Shown here: positions 23,086 to 34,790 of the stretch, piece by piece
Numbering within the stretch: position 1 is the first letter of the stretch
Layout: the number at the start of each line of letters is the position of its first letter
From: Leuctra nigra
Lineage: Eukaryota > Arthropoda > Insecta > Plecoptera > Leuctridae
Direction of reading: 5' to 3'
NCBI GenBank assembly: GCA_934045905.1
Contig: OW203769.1
Location: forward strand, 29,459,910 to 29,523,909
DNA: 64,000 nucleotides
The notes under the pieces: generated by a model
Databases searched by the model: none
Seen by the model: the letters and a program-made list of their open reading frames with translations, nothing else
What the model was told of the DNA's origin: nothing
Program-made: the position numbers and the translations under genes

Positions 23086-23318
23086 GCAAGTACACAACAC
23101 ATTGCTTTTGATTTTTATCAAGGCGTAAATCAAGACTTTTTAGACAACTTTTAACAATTTCTCCCTATTTAATTGAGAGGGGGGGGGGGGGGGGGGGGGG
23201 GTCAAGTATACAGCACATTGCATTTTTTATTTTTTTTATTCTTTTTTCATCAAGGCGTAAAATCAAGACTTTTTAGACAACTTTTAACAATTTCTCCCTA
23301 TTTGAGAGGGGTGAAGGG
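23086..23318. repeat. Two-copy tandem duplication around a 23-G run
   Basis: A block with CACATTGC, ATCAAGGCGTAAA, CAAGACTTTTTAGACAACTT and CAATTTCTCCCTATTT is present twice, with a spacing of about 133 bases. A run of 23 G (23179-23201) lies at the junction; the second copy ends GAGAGGGG without the long run. Confidence 0.9.
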
Positions 23319-25552
23319 GTCACTATATTATTACGAAACTATTAAAGATGGGATCTGAAATTTGTTTATATTTTAGAAAATAATAAATATGTAAAGTTTC
23401 AACATATTTCTTGAATCGGATGAATGCTATAAATAATTGCAGTTACAGTTGAAAACAGAATAAACCAGTCGAAGTTGATGTGGTGAAGAATTGATTTGGA
23501 GCTAATTTGTAGGCATTAGGTGATATAATTAATTATTTATTTATTTATTTTTAAATAAACATAAATTAGTGTTTAATAAATCAACCTTTGTGAACTTATC
23601 TTAAACGTTCAAGTTGAGTAATGTATGTGTGTATTTGTGTAACTTTCGTATGACAAACATGAACGGACACAATTCCAGTTCTTCGTTGGAAGCCAGGGAC
23701 AATTCTCTGCCCTCTCCATTTCTTTTCTTGAAACTACATCTCAATAATTTTTCTCTCAAATAATGTCATCAACGCAACTTATACTTACGTGCAGTACCGC
23801 TGTGGCCTCTCAAACAGTTCTTTTTGCGCCCCCCGGCATTTTTCATTGTATGTTATTTAATTATTATTTGCACTGTTCTGTTGTGTTTTAATTATGTCTT
23901 CTTGATAGTCTTGATTCACAGCAATGACACGTATAATAAAGACGTAATACGTAATAACTCCAGGTCACGTGACTGCCTCAGTCCTCCATCTTGTCTGCCA
24001 CAAATCTCCTGGCGGTGAGAGGCTGAACCTCGACTGACAGGAGCTAACTTGTTAATAATTGTCTAGTTTTATCTTGAATATTCTGCGGTCTAATTCCCAC
24101 CGAATGACAGAGACTTATGTGTCTCTCCCCTCTCTGTAGCTCCGTCTCACTCGCACTGCTGGTTGTCAGCATCGCGCTGTCTCTCTTGCACTCGCAGGGA
24201 TTGCATAGCGCGCTCTCTCTCTCTCTCCAACAAGATGCAGTTGCTCGGAGAAATCTCGCGAAATTAATGAGATTAGCTGGAATTAGAATTGGAATTAGAA
24301 GTATTATTGTTATTGACGACGAGGGCTACATTGCTTATAGCTGCAAAGCGCACCTGATTCCTACTAACACTTTAAGACACTGCTCTAAATGTGAAGAGAA
24401 CAACGACGTAACACGTAGCATTTTGAAAATTATTGCACGGAGAAGGATTAGACATATAGTATAATTAAAAGACAAATTTGAAATAGTTTTACAAATGAAT
24501 GCGCAGCTATTTTTATAACAATGTATAACTATAAGTATAGCTTTTTTGCCGAAATTGAGATTTCACATTTGGTGGCAGAAATGGGATATCTTTTATCTCG
24601 GCTCAAATAGTGTTAATATATTTACAAGTGGTGGCAGAAATATGATATTTATTCAAACTTGGTAAAAGTATTCTCATAATTTACAATTTTTCACAGGAAG
24701 AGGATAGTTTTGCTAACTTTACAAATATTATTATTAAATGCACAATAGGTGACAGAAATGGTATACGATATATTTTTAAATTAGGTGATATTGTTAGTGT
24801 GTTAAAACATTGCGGTTTCAACTGGTAAGAATTCCTCGTGCATTTCTCCCCTCTCTCAACCCTTCCTCTCCCCCTCTCCCCCTCTCATGCTCTTCGTCAG
24901 ACTTAATGGCGCGATGATGGAGTAAGCAGCAGCCAATCAACAGCGACTTAGCGCCAGTGATTTGCGACCCAAGTCTTCTCTCTGTATCGCAGCTTCATTC
25001 CACACAGATTCCAACTGTGCAATTATTAACAGGGGCATTTGTTTCGTTAACGTCCAGTTAAATGTCGGCTGTAAATATTGCAGATGATATTTAATAAATA
25101 TCGTCATACTTTTGGTCTAAAGTGACGAAAAATGTAAAGAATAATGAACTTAATTTTTAGTCAAACTTAGCAGCAACACCATCTTCTAAATACAATATTT
25201 GTGCCCAAAATCGTGGAAAATCTGATATGTCTCCATTTTTCAGATTTTTCAAATATTGTCTTTATGTTGGTGTTTATATTGTGTCAAAAATTAAATTTGT
25301 TATTTATTTTTAACACGTTTCTAAATGATAGCGATATTAGGAAATATTATCTCAAAAACTTTTGAGTGCAGCTGACTCCAAATAGTTATTTTGAAAGATA
25401 ATTTCCATTCTTTGTTATGAATTTATTATTATTTTTAAAGAGAACATGAGATTGATTTTTACAAGTGAACTGTGTCAAAGGAACTGTTCAGACGAACTTA
25501 GCAGTAGAGCTTGATAACTAAGTTTGAAATGAGTGGTGTTGAAGGTCGAATA
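23319..25552. other. Gene-free region with one open frame of unclear status
   Basis: A 115-codon plus frame (24117-24464) begins with a hydrophobic stretch (LALLVVSIALSLL) and later has a CSKCEENN motif. The first part comes from a TCTC-rich tract, so the signal-peptide-like look is probably compositional, and I do not call it a gene. Around 24570-24760 the phrase GGTGGCAGAAAT or GGTGACAGAAAT occurs three times, 60-110 bases apart. CACGTG lies at 23966-23971. Confidence 0.4.
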
Positions 25553-25661
25553 GTCAAGGAAACTAGATGGTTCATACTCTATCTTTCTCTGCTTCATATA
25601 AAAACATGTTTATGTTATGGGTCAGAGAGAGGCAGAGTATGAACCATCTAGTTTCCCTGAC
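25553..25661. repeat. Hairpin-forming inverted repeat
   Basis: The left arm GTCAAGGAAACTAGATGG and right arm CCATCTAGTTTCCCTGAC are inverted with one mismatch; weaker pairing continues inward through TTCATACTC and GAGTATGAA. Total span is 109 bases with a short AT-rich loop. Confidence 0.9.
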
Positions 25662-25800
25662 TGTACACCACGAAGTGATTGGCGAGTAAAGCACAGGTCT
25701 TGCGGTTCGTAAGAAGCTCTTTGTCAGCGGCGTTGAGGCTGCTGTTGTGGTCGATATATGCTAATGCGTGCTGGGAGGGTTGCATTCACAGCGTGCAGGG

Positions 25801-26655
25801 GCAGCATTCCATCGCGTCACTCACAGTACGCGGGACGCGTATTTCCAAAGTATACCCAGCCCCAGCGCACCGTCACTGATTGGTGTGTCTTGGTCACGCG
25901 GTCAATGGTTAAATGATCACCTCGGTTGCGAAACTGTAAGTTATCTGTCAAAATATCTCAACCCACGCACTGTCAACGAGAAATAAGTTAGGTTACCCAC
26001 GATGGAAACGAAGATGATACGTATTAAATATGCATATTAAAGTGTTTATAATGTCCTGAGTATTGTCTCTCTGAGTATTGTTGAGATGTATTGACAGATA
26101 TCTTTCAGTTTCGCGATCGAGGTGATCATTGAATCAAAGACCACGTGACCAAGACACACCAATCAGTGACGGTGCGCTGGGGCTGGGTATACTTTGGAAA
26201 TACGCACCCGGCGTAGCGTAGCGCAGTGCCGGGCGAGCGGGCTGACATCTGAGCAGCATTCCATCGCGTCACTCACAAGTATACATGAGAGTACAACCCG
26301 GGACAGCGCAGTGCCGGGCGAGCGGGCTCACAGCTGAGCAGCATTCCATCGCGTCACTCACAGTACAACCCGGGACAGCGCAGTGCCGGGCGAGCGGGCT
26401 GACATCTGAGCAGCATTCCATCGCGTCACTCACAAGTATACATGAGAGTACAACCCGGGACAGCGCAGTGCCGGGCGAGCGGGCTCACAGCTGAGCAGCA
26501 TTCCATCGCGTCACTCACAGTACAACCCGGGACAGCGCAGTGCCGGGCGAGCGAGCTCACAGCTGAGCAGCATTCCATCGCGTCACTCACACGTATACAT
26601 GGGAGTACAACCCGGGACAGCGCAGTGCCGGGCGAGCGGGCTCACAACTGAGCAC
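25801..26655. repeat. Satellite with alternating 72- and 85-bp units, split by a palindrome
   Basis: GTACAACCCGGG starts at 26291, 26363, 26448, 26520 and 26605, giving spacings of 72, 85, 72 and 85. The unit is therefore a 157-base dimer; the long monomer carries AGTATACATGAGA between CACTCAC and GTACAAC. A lone piece of the same unit (GCAGCATTCCATCGCGTCAC) lies at 25801 on the far side of the palindrome at 25837-26205. Each monomer is CpG-rich and contains CCCGGG and CATTCCATCGCG. Repeating open frames of 69 codons here are products of the array. Confidence 0.92.
25837..26205. mobile_element. Palindromic insertion inside the satellite
   Basis: Two 126-base arms (25837-25962 and 26080-26205) are inverted copies around a 117-base centre. 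The outer 60 or so bases, beginning GCGTATTTCCAAAGTATACC, are identical, and divergence rises toward the centre. The left flank (CACAGTACGCGGGAC) and right flank (AGCGCAGTGCCGGGCG) are both pieces of the satellite unit, so the palindrome sits within a unit. It behaves like a foldback element. No target duplication could be settled because the right flank has extra bases (CCGGCGTAGCGT). Confidence 0.8.
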
Positions 26656-26659
26656 ACAC

Positions 26660-29340
26660 GCGGCGTCCTCATGTTTCAACAATCCTACATATTATATTTA
26701 TCTCTGGAATTCCTGATGATATCATGCAATGTAATGTCTTAGAACAGTTATTTTGTCCCGTTTAGAAATGGATTATTTGCATTTAAATCCACGTACGGAA
26801 ACAACATTTCTGTAATTATTTGCTAGTTCATAGCAAAGCTGGGAATTTGTATCTAATTTCGTTGAAAATGAATTATTATAAGACCTCGATTATTTATTTA
26901 TTAGTTCCAATTATCTAACACATTTAGGTCATAGGGTGGATGACCTTCTTCTATAAGGAACTGAGCAAGTCTTCATTGTCATGATTGTTTGAACGAGAAG
27001 GTATGATTATTGGAACTATAACATCATTTGTTAAAGAGCGATGTATTTAAGCAAAGACGAGCGACTTTGACAAGCCCGGGGGGGGGGGACACCCCCCTTC
27101 CCCTTCTGACGAGAACCAAGACACCAATAGATCAAAATAAACAAGAAAACGTCAGCATGAGTTAGTAATGATATTAAAAATAACGTTTTGGAGGAATACT
27201 CATAAATTAGAGTGAATTTGACGTTGTTTTTTTGCTGGCATGTTTGGCATTCTTCTGGCGGGGGAATGCTGGAGAGGAGCTGGAGAAATGGCGACGTACG
27301 AGCAGCAATGTGAAGAACCTCCAGTCTGGAATGCGCTGGAGAAGTGCTGGAGAAGTGAAGGCAATCAATATAGCGGGATGTGTGCTTGTGTCATATCAAT
27401 AGGGCATTGGAAACAGAAAAGTAATCACCTCAAAACTCAAAAGTAACTATAAAATCTGAATATTGAGTTCAGAGTTCAATTTAAGTTTGAATAAATACGG
27501 ATTTTCTGATACTTTAAAATAATTTGAAATATAGAAACCGGAGATTAGATTAATGAAATTCCGGCATAGGAAATTACCAATGGCTTAATGATATTTTTGT
27601 ATACAGATAATGTATATTTGAATTGTACTTCTTTATTTATTTATTTAATTTTATATTCATTTAGATTTTATATACTAATAACTAAAATAACTTTTACGAT
27701 TTTTATACAGATAAAATGGGTGACGATATTTCTAAAGTTTTTTTTTTTTTTATTTTACTCTAGAAAAGTGCAAGTCTTTCGTATTATCTGATAATAGATG
27801 TGTATTATCTTGATTTGTTTATCATGATAACAATCCATGACCTTTGCCCAGGAGGGGGAGGGGGGGGGGGTATTCACCATAACATGTACATTTTCTATAG
27901 ATAACTCACTTAAATACCAATTTTGGGTAACTAAAAGTGGTTTGTAAAATATGGGTCTTATGAAATGGGTCTTATGAAAAGTACTGCTTTTCTGGATTAG
28001 GTATTCGAGAAAATAAGGAACACAACTGACCTCTGGTGGATTTTGTGGTACTAGGTAAATGGCGGCTATCAAGGGCGCATTTGCATAAATATAAATACAA
28101 ATATTTGATATAGTTGTTTGTTATGGCCAAGAAAGTAAATTTATAGCTAAATATCAATTTCATTTGTTTTTTGTATTTTCACTGCTTTATGGAAACACGA
28201 AATGAAAAAACAAACAAATTAATATGTGGACCTGATAGTAGCCATCTTGCCAGAAGTGGCTCCATCACGTATCACTTATTTGTGGGAATACTGATACTGA
28301 TGTAATTATTTTAAGGACATATAATAGAAAGTGCGCAAATCTGAGACAAACTTATCTGAGCCTGGTGTCCATAAGAGAGGGTCAACCCCCCTCCGTCAAC
28401 GCCTATGTTGATAGCAGTAAAACAAGAATTAGTAAGTAATAAGTGATGAATTGCCGTGTTATATAAATCTGTCGCGGAATGAATTGAACGAGGTTCCCAG
28501 CGCTGGTGTAGTTCCCACGTAATATTCTTGTAGTTGTCACTCGGCATTTCCCTCACACGCCGCACGTCCAAGCTCGTCCAGTGAAAGTAATGCGCGAGCT
28601 GGGATTGGTCGACAGACCTGCTCATTCATCAAACCAACTTCCAAGGCAAAAACCACACGTTAAGCAGCGGAATCCAACTAATTAAAACAAAATTTCAAAG
28701 AATTTCGATGCCAGTCTTGTCACATGTATTATGAGCTATTTTAACAGTTTTATATCTTATTTTCAAAGTAGTTTTCTACTGCAGTTATGCGATTACAACG
28801 AGGATACGTGTTTAAAATTTATATTTTTAAAATTAAAAAATTAGTTTCAATTACTTATATTATTTCTTTAATTTTAGCATTTTTTTACATTTTGACTTTT
28901 CTTTTGTTTAAAAAAATAGTTTTCAACGTTCTATGTTTTATTCTAAATTCCATTGGCTCGGATATTACCATAAAATTTTACATGCAAATTAAACTAACTT
29001 TTGAACGGAAATCAGTATTTTCAATCATTTTGAGTGAATCCTGACCGACAGTGGCCGAGATTACTACATTCATATGAAATCCAAGTTCGTAAAACTGCAG
29101 GCATTTTACCATCAATAGAATATGAGTATGAACTATTCTGGCTCTCGAGATGCTTTTAGTACCATATAATATGCGTCCTACAATCAAGAACAATATAAAA
29201 TAATTGAAGAAAAACAGAACTAATTACTATCAAATTATCTTAACAACTATGAAACCTTTTGTACCGAAAATGTAACCTTTTTTGATCTAAAAGTGGCAAT
29301 CATTTGTCTGTTTGCCTCTGGGAGAAAATTATAAAATCAG
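26660..29340. other. Gene-free AT-rich region
   Basis: About 2.7 kb without a supported gene. It contains G runs of 11 at 27078-27088 and about 27860-27870, TTTA-rich tracts near 26890 and 27635, and a small CpG-rich patch at 28490-28620 with GATTGGTC. Open frames of about 60-105 codons show no motifs. Confidence 0.5.
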
Positions 29341-29466
29341 GAGCCCTATTCTATAACTTCAAAAATCCCGATTCCATCAGAATCCGATTCGGTTCAATGT
29401 TAATCCTTATGGCCGTGAATCGGATTCTGGCTAAATCCGGAATTTTCATGTTATAGAATAGGGCCC
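29341..29466. mobile_element. Family C miniature element, well preserved
   Basis: The termini GAGCCCTATTCTATAAC and GTTATAGAATAGGGCCC are inverted. The arms continue inward as CGATTCCATCAGAATCCGAT against TCGGATTCTGGCT. The centre CAATGTTAATCCTTATGG gives the unoccupied form of the site used by the nested element at 36068-36597. Confidence 0.88.
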
Positions 29467-29979
29467 CAGATCTCATGGAGTTCTCAAAATTTCAACATTA
29501 CTTATATTTCTAGCGCATGACTCTTCAATATGGTTTCAGGTCCATATTGATTGACCAATACCGAATGATCACAGACAACAGTGAGTGAATGCAGCTAGGC
29601 CTTGGCAATGTTAACGAGCACTGGCTGTCATAACCGCGGGTGAAATTAGCTCTACGCATGCGTGGAATGCCGCATGTGAAAATACTCGACGTGCTCTTGT
29701 AAAAGGCAAGACGACCTCCTGATTGGCTGTTTGTATTCCGAGCAGCGAGTCTGTCAAACTCCAGAGACGACCGGTGAAAAAGTTGACACGTTTCCACGTG
29801 ACACACATGGTCCCAGGCCGGACAGGGTTGGCAAATACTACCAAAACATGGCGCGAAATTAGTTCATTAAATATTAGTCTGACGAAACAATCTTAGCTTT
29901 CTAAACTTTTAATTAAACTTCTTTCAAATTATTCACAATAACATAACAGGTTGTGTATTTTATGACTAATTCGTGATTT
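29467..29979. other. Gene-free stretch with CpG-rich patch
   Basis: The patch contains ACGCATGCGT (about 29655) and TTTCCACGTGAC (E-box core 29795-29800). Overlapping reverse frames of 93 and 77 codons have no recognisable features. Confidence 0.45.
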
Positions 29980-30125
29980 TTTTTAAGTCGAGAGGCGATT
30001 GCTGGGAAGGTTTCCTACTAATAGGCCTCTACCACTCCATCCTTACCTATTCTTCATCATCATAATCATTCATCCGTCGCCATTAGCCTATAGTTGCAGA
30101 AAAGTGCGACGTTAAACACCAACTA
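29980..30125 (+). mobile_element. SINE 3' fragment
   Basis: The copy shows AAGTCGAGAGGCGATTGCTG, GGGAAGGTTTCCTACTAATA, CTTACCTATTCTTCATCATC, CGCCATTAGCC and GTGCGACGTTAAACACCAAC, the 3' two thirds of the SINE at 51370-51650. The tRNA-like head is missing. Confidence 0.85.
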
Positions 30126-30378
30126 GGTACAGAATATTGTGTCGATATGTGATACATTGATGTCATTATATGATACATTTATGTCATTATATAGGATACA
30201 CCCCTGTAATTCTTTCAGAATATACCCTCGGGTTATAGAAAATATTGCCACAAAGTCTTTAAAAACGCAATTGAAATATCGATTTGAATGGAAGATCAAT
30301 ACAAGATTCAACATAAAACTTCGTTTATCTCAGTTTCATCCGAATGTGACTTATAGCTTTCTTTCCCTGGTCCATTTT
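30126..30378. mobile_element. Family G element, partial
   Basis: The right two thirds match family G (TTCAGAATATACCCTCGG, ATTGAAATATCGATTTGAAT, CATCCGAATGTGACTTATAG), and the right end is diverged (CCCTGGTCC). The left part instead has three copies of GATACATTGATGTCATTAT-like sequence. Confidence 0.7.
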
Positions 30379-30944
30379 CAATTTCAATTTATAAATAATT
30401 TTATTCTCTTATAACTTCAGGACAACAGAGGTAAATTAAAACGACCTCTGTGAGGAGAAGGAAGAAAATTTGAATCCAATTGTCTAGGTCCAAAGTAAAC
30501 AAGCAATACGTAGGCGAGAAGACCGCATGAGAAATACATTCTTGTGGACCACTCATTTGTTTACCTAAATATTGCAAAATGGATTCGTACATCATTGAAG
30601 AAACGAAGGATATCACAGCTGAGCATTTCCGTTGACGGATTCAAGTCTAGCATCGTCACCCCGGTGTGGTATTACATGAGTAGATGACTGTGAATATGTT
30701 CCTCCGGACTGGTACTGTCCGTCTTACCGGCCAGTCCGGACGAACATATGTCGCTGCTTGATACCACGCATGTGTAGGTACGTCTTCTATGAAGCGATCA
30801 GACGAACAAGTCGGATTCTCTGAACCATCGTCGCGTAAAAACCGCGTGCTCTAAGCGTACTTGCTTCGCGCACGCGTGTTTGTGCCATTACTGAACCCCG
30901 TGACACGTGATGAAGAATACCTGGTACTTGGCGGACAGCTTCTT
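30379..30944. other. Gene-free stretch
   Basis: Between 30700 and 30760 an inverted pair (TGTTCCTCCGGACTGG and CCAGTCCGGACGAACA) forms a hairpin-like structure. CACGTG lies at 30904-30909. No gene is recognised. Confidence 0.5.
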
Positions 30945-31035
30945 GTGCTGTACTGGATACGTGGTTCTCGTCGGATCACCGGCAACATTGAGCGCGGCCA
31001 GTTGTGTGATGGGTGACCGCTCAGTCTTTCTATCT
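30945..31035 (+). pseudogene. 5S rRNA-like sequence, second copy
   Basis: GGTTCTCGTCGGATCACC (from 30963) differs by one base from the usual animal 5S phrase. GAGCGCGGCCAGTTG and GATGGGTGACCGC (to 31020) follow, with the central part of 5S shortened. The tail has CTTTCTATC then ATCCTCACTT, comparable to the copy at 14447. This supports a dispersed 5S-derived SINE. A family E element starts directly after it. Confidence 0.75.
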
Positions 31036-31050
31036 ACATTACATCCTCAC

Positions 31051-31176
31051 TTCAATACTCTGTTAGTACCAGTAGTTAACTTTAAGTGGTCATTTTAGTA
31101 ATGTTATTGGTTGTTGCCATGGCAATCTAGTCCTAAACAACTCTGTAGAGTTTAGCAGAGATTGAAAATCTGGACA
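31051..31176. mobile_element. Family E miniature element carrying an X-box
   Basis: The outer sequence TTCAATACTCTGTTAG is inverted against CTGCTAAACTC read on the other strand near 31150. The centre has the RFX-type near-palindrome GTTGCCATGGCAAT (31113-31126). The copy at 40617-40760 shares the ends and the same central site. Confidence 0.7.
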
Positions 31177-32036
31177 TTTTCTCCAAAATGTACTACTCTA
31201 AACCGGTAATAGTGAAGACAACGTGTAAGAGAGAACAATAAATAATATTTACAGAAGAATTTCAGTTTTAACAAGCATAGATTAAAGTTTGACTCAAACT
31301 TTACTTCAAATGTGATTTAATTTACGTTTCTACGCTTCAAACTTTACTATGTTGGCTTCAAAATAATTTCTGGACGTAAATATTGGCGGTGAAGAAGATC
31401 AAGTGGGGTGTAGATCATTTTGGATTAGGAAAATGCATTAATCTTCCATTTATATCCAACAGTTTGGCAAACGTCATGTTTCTTAGTATCATGGTAAAAC
31501 CTGAAGAGACGTTTAATTTGTCTGAATCATGTAAAGATGAAGTCATAATGAATAATATCGGTCTGAGAGTCACCGAGCCGATGCGGCAGATTGCGTCGGG
31601 CGCCGGGGGGCAATGGGGGGGGGGGGGGGCATTAAACTTCACCCCATCGCCAGAGTTTTTCTTTTAAAAGACAAGTGACCCTTAATTGTCCCTCGAAGCG
31701 GAACCTCCCCGCAAGCCCTCAGGGGCCGGGTGGGGGGGGGGGGGGGGGACGTCAGAACTCCACTCAAAAATTTGACTTCGTTACCATGATGTGAACACGC
31801 CACGGTTTGACAGCTGTCAGCGGCAGTCACGTGACACGGCCGGGCGTGATGCGCATGTGCGGGGCGATGGTGCGGGAGATTACGCTGATGGGATGAAGAT
31901 GATTGCTTTGCGGCGAGACGCAACCATGGCTCGATCCTCCCAGGTTCTAACAGTAACTACACATAGCAGTTTTATTCACAAATAATACGTTTCTATCACT
32001 GTTCAGTAGTATTCTTCAGAAGTACATTGAAATCTA
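31177..32036. other. Gene-free region with two G-runs and an E-box patch
   Basis: G15 at 31615-31629 and G17 at 31732-31748 lie 100 bases apart. CGGCAGTCACGTGACAC (E-box core 31828-31833) and an NRF1-like TGCGCATGTGCGG (about 31849) follow. The frames at 31383-31667 and 31639-31923 run through the G tracts and are not supported. Confidence 0.45.
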
Positions 32037-32037
32037 T

Positions 32038-32130
32038 GTTCGGTGACGGTAAAGATGAACCCGCGCTAGCATGGGCCAGCCTATACCTGGCAATGCTAAA
32101 CAGGGTTCATCTTTGCCTGTCACCGACCGT
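32038..32130. mobile_element. Hairpin element, family F, copy 1
   Basis: A 92-base near-palindrome: GGTGACGGTAAAGATGAACC on the left and GGTTCATCTTTGCCTGTCACC on the right, truncated here to the pairing core. The centre reads GCTAGCATGGGCC and CAATGCTAAAC. TA lies close to both ends, which would fit a TA-target element. Confidence 0.85.
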
Positions 32131-32238
32131 ATACATAGAAAAATTACAAAGGCACAAAAACACAAATGTATAATTCCTTTGGGCCTGCAAAATTGAAAGA
32201 GTTTTTCAGATAATATGAAGATGAATATTTAGCTATAA

Positions 32239-32328
32239 GGTCGGCGACAGGCAAAGATGAACCCTGTTTAGCATTGCCAGGTATAGGGCGGCCCATGCTA
32301 TAGCGTCATCTTTGCCTGTCGCCGACAT
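32239..32328. mobile_element. Hairpin element, family F, copy 2 (inverted)
   Basis: The arms GTCGGCGACAGGCAAAG and CTTTGCCTGTCGCCGAC pair perfectly. It is oriented opposite to copy 1, 110 bases away. Both arms read GGCGAC/GTCGCC where the other copies have GGTGAC/GTCACC. Confidence 0.88.
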
Positions 32329-33047
32329 TAGAGTACCTGCAGTAGACCTGGTTGCTAGGTAACGGACCTCAATCTTGTTTATTTAACTGGTTAACAGGAC
32401 ATTTTTAATATTTTAGTTCTTTAAGGTAGATATTAAAAAGAAAAACAGAAATGGTATCAAATAAATAAGGAAATTTTATTAATGAAGATATTGATTATTT
32501 ATTATTTACATTCAGAAATGATCTGTGCACCAGCGAGATGTTGGTCAGCTGTGACGTCATTTGCAGGCACTCTATACGTCATGTAGTTGGCGGCACGAGC
32601 GCGGCTATGTCAGGTGTCGACGAAACAACTTATATTCAAGAACAGTGTTGACAAACAACATACCTGCTATTGTCGGCGAGGTCTTATAACATGCGGGTGC
32701 CAGACCATTGTGTCGCATAATGATGTTTCACCACTTATTGACTGATTCCCGCATGTTCTTACACTTATGTATCGATTCCATGCCTTCATTGACAGTTTAT
32801 AATTATTACCTGTTAGGATTATGTTATTATATCTACTTCCCTCATTAAAATCTATTTTTACTCGAACCAATCAGCTGTCGTGGATAAAGTAGTTGCCTAC
32901 TACGGTGACATCATAATAGATAATATAATGATTGAAACATTTGAACACAAAAGATTGTTGTACAGAGATGGCGTTAGTTAAAATCAAGATATTTGGTAGC
33001 AGTCAGATGAGGTGAGAAGTTTCGCTGTTTCGTGTTGCAAAGACAAT
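32329..33047. other. Gene-free stretch with X-box and CRE
   Basis: GTTGCTAGGTAAC (32351-32363) matches the RFX X-box pattern, and TGACGTCA lies at 32552-32559. No gene is recognised; short frames lack motifs. Confidence 0.45.
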
Positions 33048-34078
33048 AACTAGGAAAACGCTCAGTGTAACGCGTTGATGAGCGAGCACAGAACATGCAA
33101 CATCCCCATAGTAACGATGCACGACACGGCACAAGACGATTTTCTCTGCAATTTTTCAATCTCCATAATACTCTGGATGAATAACAGATCCATTGTGTCG
33201 TGAAGTCTTACCTACATACCTTCTCCAGAAATCTCTTGTGACATCCCATACTAAACTCGTAAAATTACAATTAATACTTGACTGATTGGGCTTACAATAT
33301 GTAAAATTTAATATTAAGTTGGTCTTGATCACCATGCAAAATTTGAACTTAATGTGAACATTTTTATTGTCGACCAATCAGAAGACATTATTTAAACTTA
33401 AACCAATTAGAGGATTTGGCCTTCGTACTGCATCCGATTTTATGCGCTAGCTCAAAAATGCTTTCATTTTACTGTACATTGTGGATAGCTTGGCTGCTCT
33501 ACAGGCCTTGCCTTGGAACAGAAGCTTAAAGAAGGCAGGGATGACAATTTAGTATACATTTTTCAAGATTATGGAATAAAATGACCTTAAAATAACAAAA
33601 CTTTTGAAAATAACGACAGATTAGACTGAAAATTGGCAAAAATATCTAAAATGTTGGTACCAATGACCACGCGAAGTTTCAAGTTGATCGGTCAATCTGT
33701 TCTAGTTTAAATGTCAAAAATCACATGAAAAATGGTTTTAAATTTGAACCAATAGGAGGATTTGGCTGAAACTTTTTATGATTGGGTACAATGTTGGTTG
33801 CAATGTTTTTGCTAAATTTCAAATTGATCGAAGCACCCAATCGAAAGATAATTTTTTTTAAATTTGAACCAATCACGGGAGCCCATTCAAAAACGATCCC
33901 AGGGACCGCATAGATTACGTTAGTATGTGTACAAAATTTCAGATCGATTGCTTGAGCGGTTTGACCTGGGCTGTGACCACAAAAAAAAAAAAAAAAAAAA
34001 AAACAAACAAACAAACAAACACACAGAGAAAGTGCCATAAGAGTACCGTGGTGACGCTCGCTACGCTCGCTCAATTAC
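33048..34078 (+). mobile_element. Repeat family A, full-length copy
   Basis: The copy starts ACTAGGAAAACGCTCAGTG and ACGCGTTGATGAGCGAGC. It carries CTGCTCTACAGGCCTTGCC, GAAAATTGGCAAAAATATC and TTTCAGATCGATTGCTTGAG, then a 23-A run with (CAAA)n, and ends AGTACCGTGGTGACGC and CTCGCTACGCTCGCTCAATT. It is almost identical over 1 kb to 47242-48182; the left and right limits are set by where that identity stops. It has no long open frame, so it is non-autonomous or decayed. Its superfamily is unknown to me. Confidence 0.85.
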
Positions 34079-34284
34079 ATTCAAATATTGTCATCTCCTT
34101 TAAGACACTTTGTATTGACCACGACGTTTTCTCTAACTCTTCAACGACGCGTTGTAATGACGTCACAACGACGTATCAACGACTATCGACGCGGCATCAA
34201 TATCAAATCAAGTCCGCATCAGATCCGTGTAGACGTAACACTTCGCGATCCCACCGCTGCCACTAGTGTGCCGCCCCTCGAGAC

Positions 34285-34371
<87 letters not shown>

Positions 34372-34790
34372 ATTGATTGTGAAACAATATCTATATCTAC
34401 AGCTGGCTCCAACGCATTCCTAGGAGATGATTTAATCAAAGTATAACTCAGTTATGTTTTGGATTGAGGAAAAATATTTCTGTCTTCGCAACATTGAAGC
34501 TCTTTGCCACATCATATTGTTCCAAGTAAATAACCACTATGTCTCAAGTATTCGAATTGTGGTCTTGAATCTTGAAATGCTGAGGAGCACGGGGACCTTG
34601 AAAGTTACTCGAAAATATTTAGGCACTTTATTAAAAAAAAAAAAAATGCTATTCTATCGATCTATATGAGAGGATTTTTGACTCGTAGTTAAGTTCGAAA
34701 AAAAATTAACGAAAATAAATGCATCAAGTTTATGAATCGTCCTAATAGTTTTATTTTATGGAATAAATTCAAACTTATAATCGGGAAAGT
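34079..34790. other. Gene-free stretch with (TC)n
   Basis: TGACGTCA lies at 34158-34165 within a run of CGACG-rich sequence. A C12 run (34284-34295) leads into about 34 TC dinucleotides (34296-34363). No gene. Confidence 0.6.

Noticed and set aside
24117..24464. 115-codon frame with signal-peptide-like start
   Set aside because: The hydrophobic stretch is encoded by a TCTC-rich tract, there is no domain, and the remainder is not recognisable.
25801..26655. CRISPR array
   Set aside because: The units are contiguous 72- and 85-base satellite monomers with no unique spacers, and the setting is an animal genome. The same holds for the other tandem arrays.
30945..31035. Functional 5S rRNA gene
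   Set aside because: The central part is shortened and the 5' and 3' stems do not pair; it is a 5S-derived repeat.
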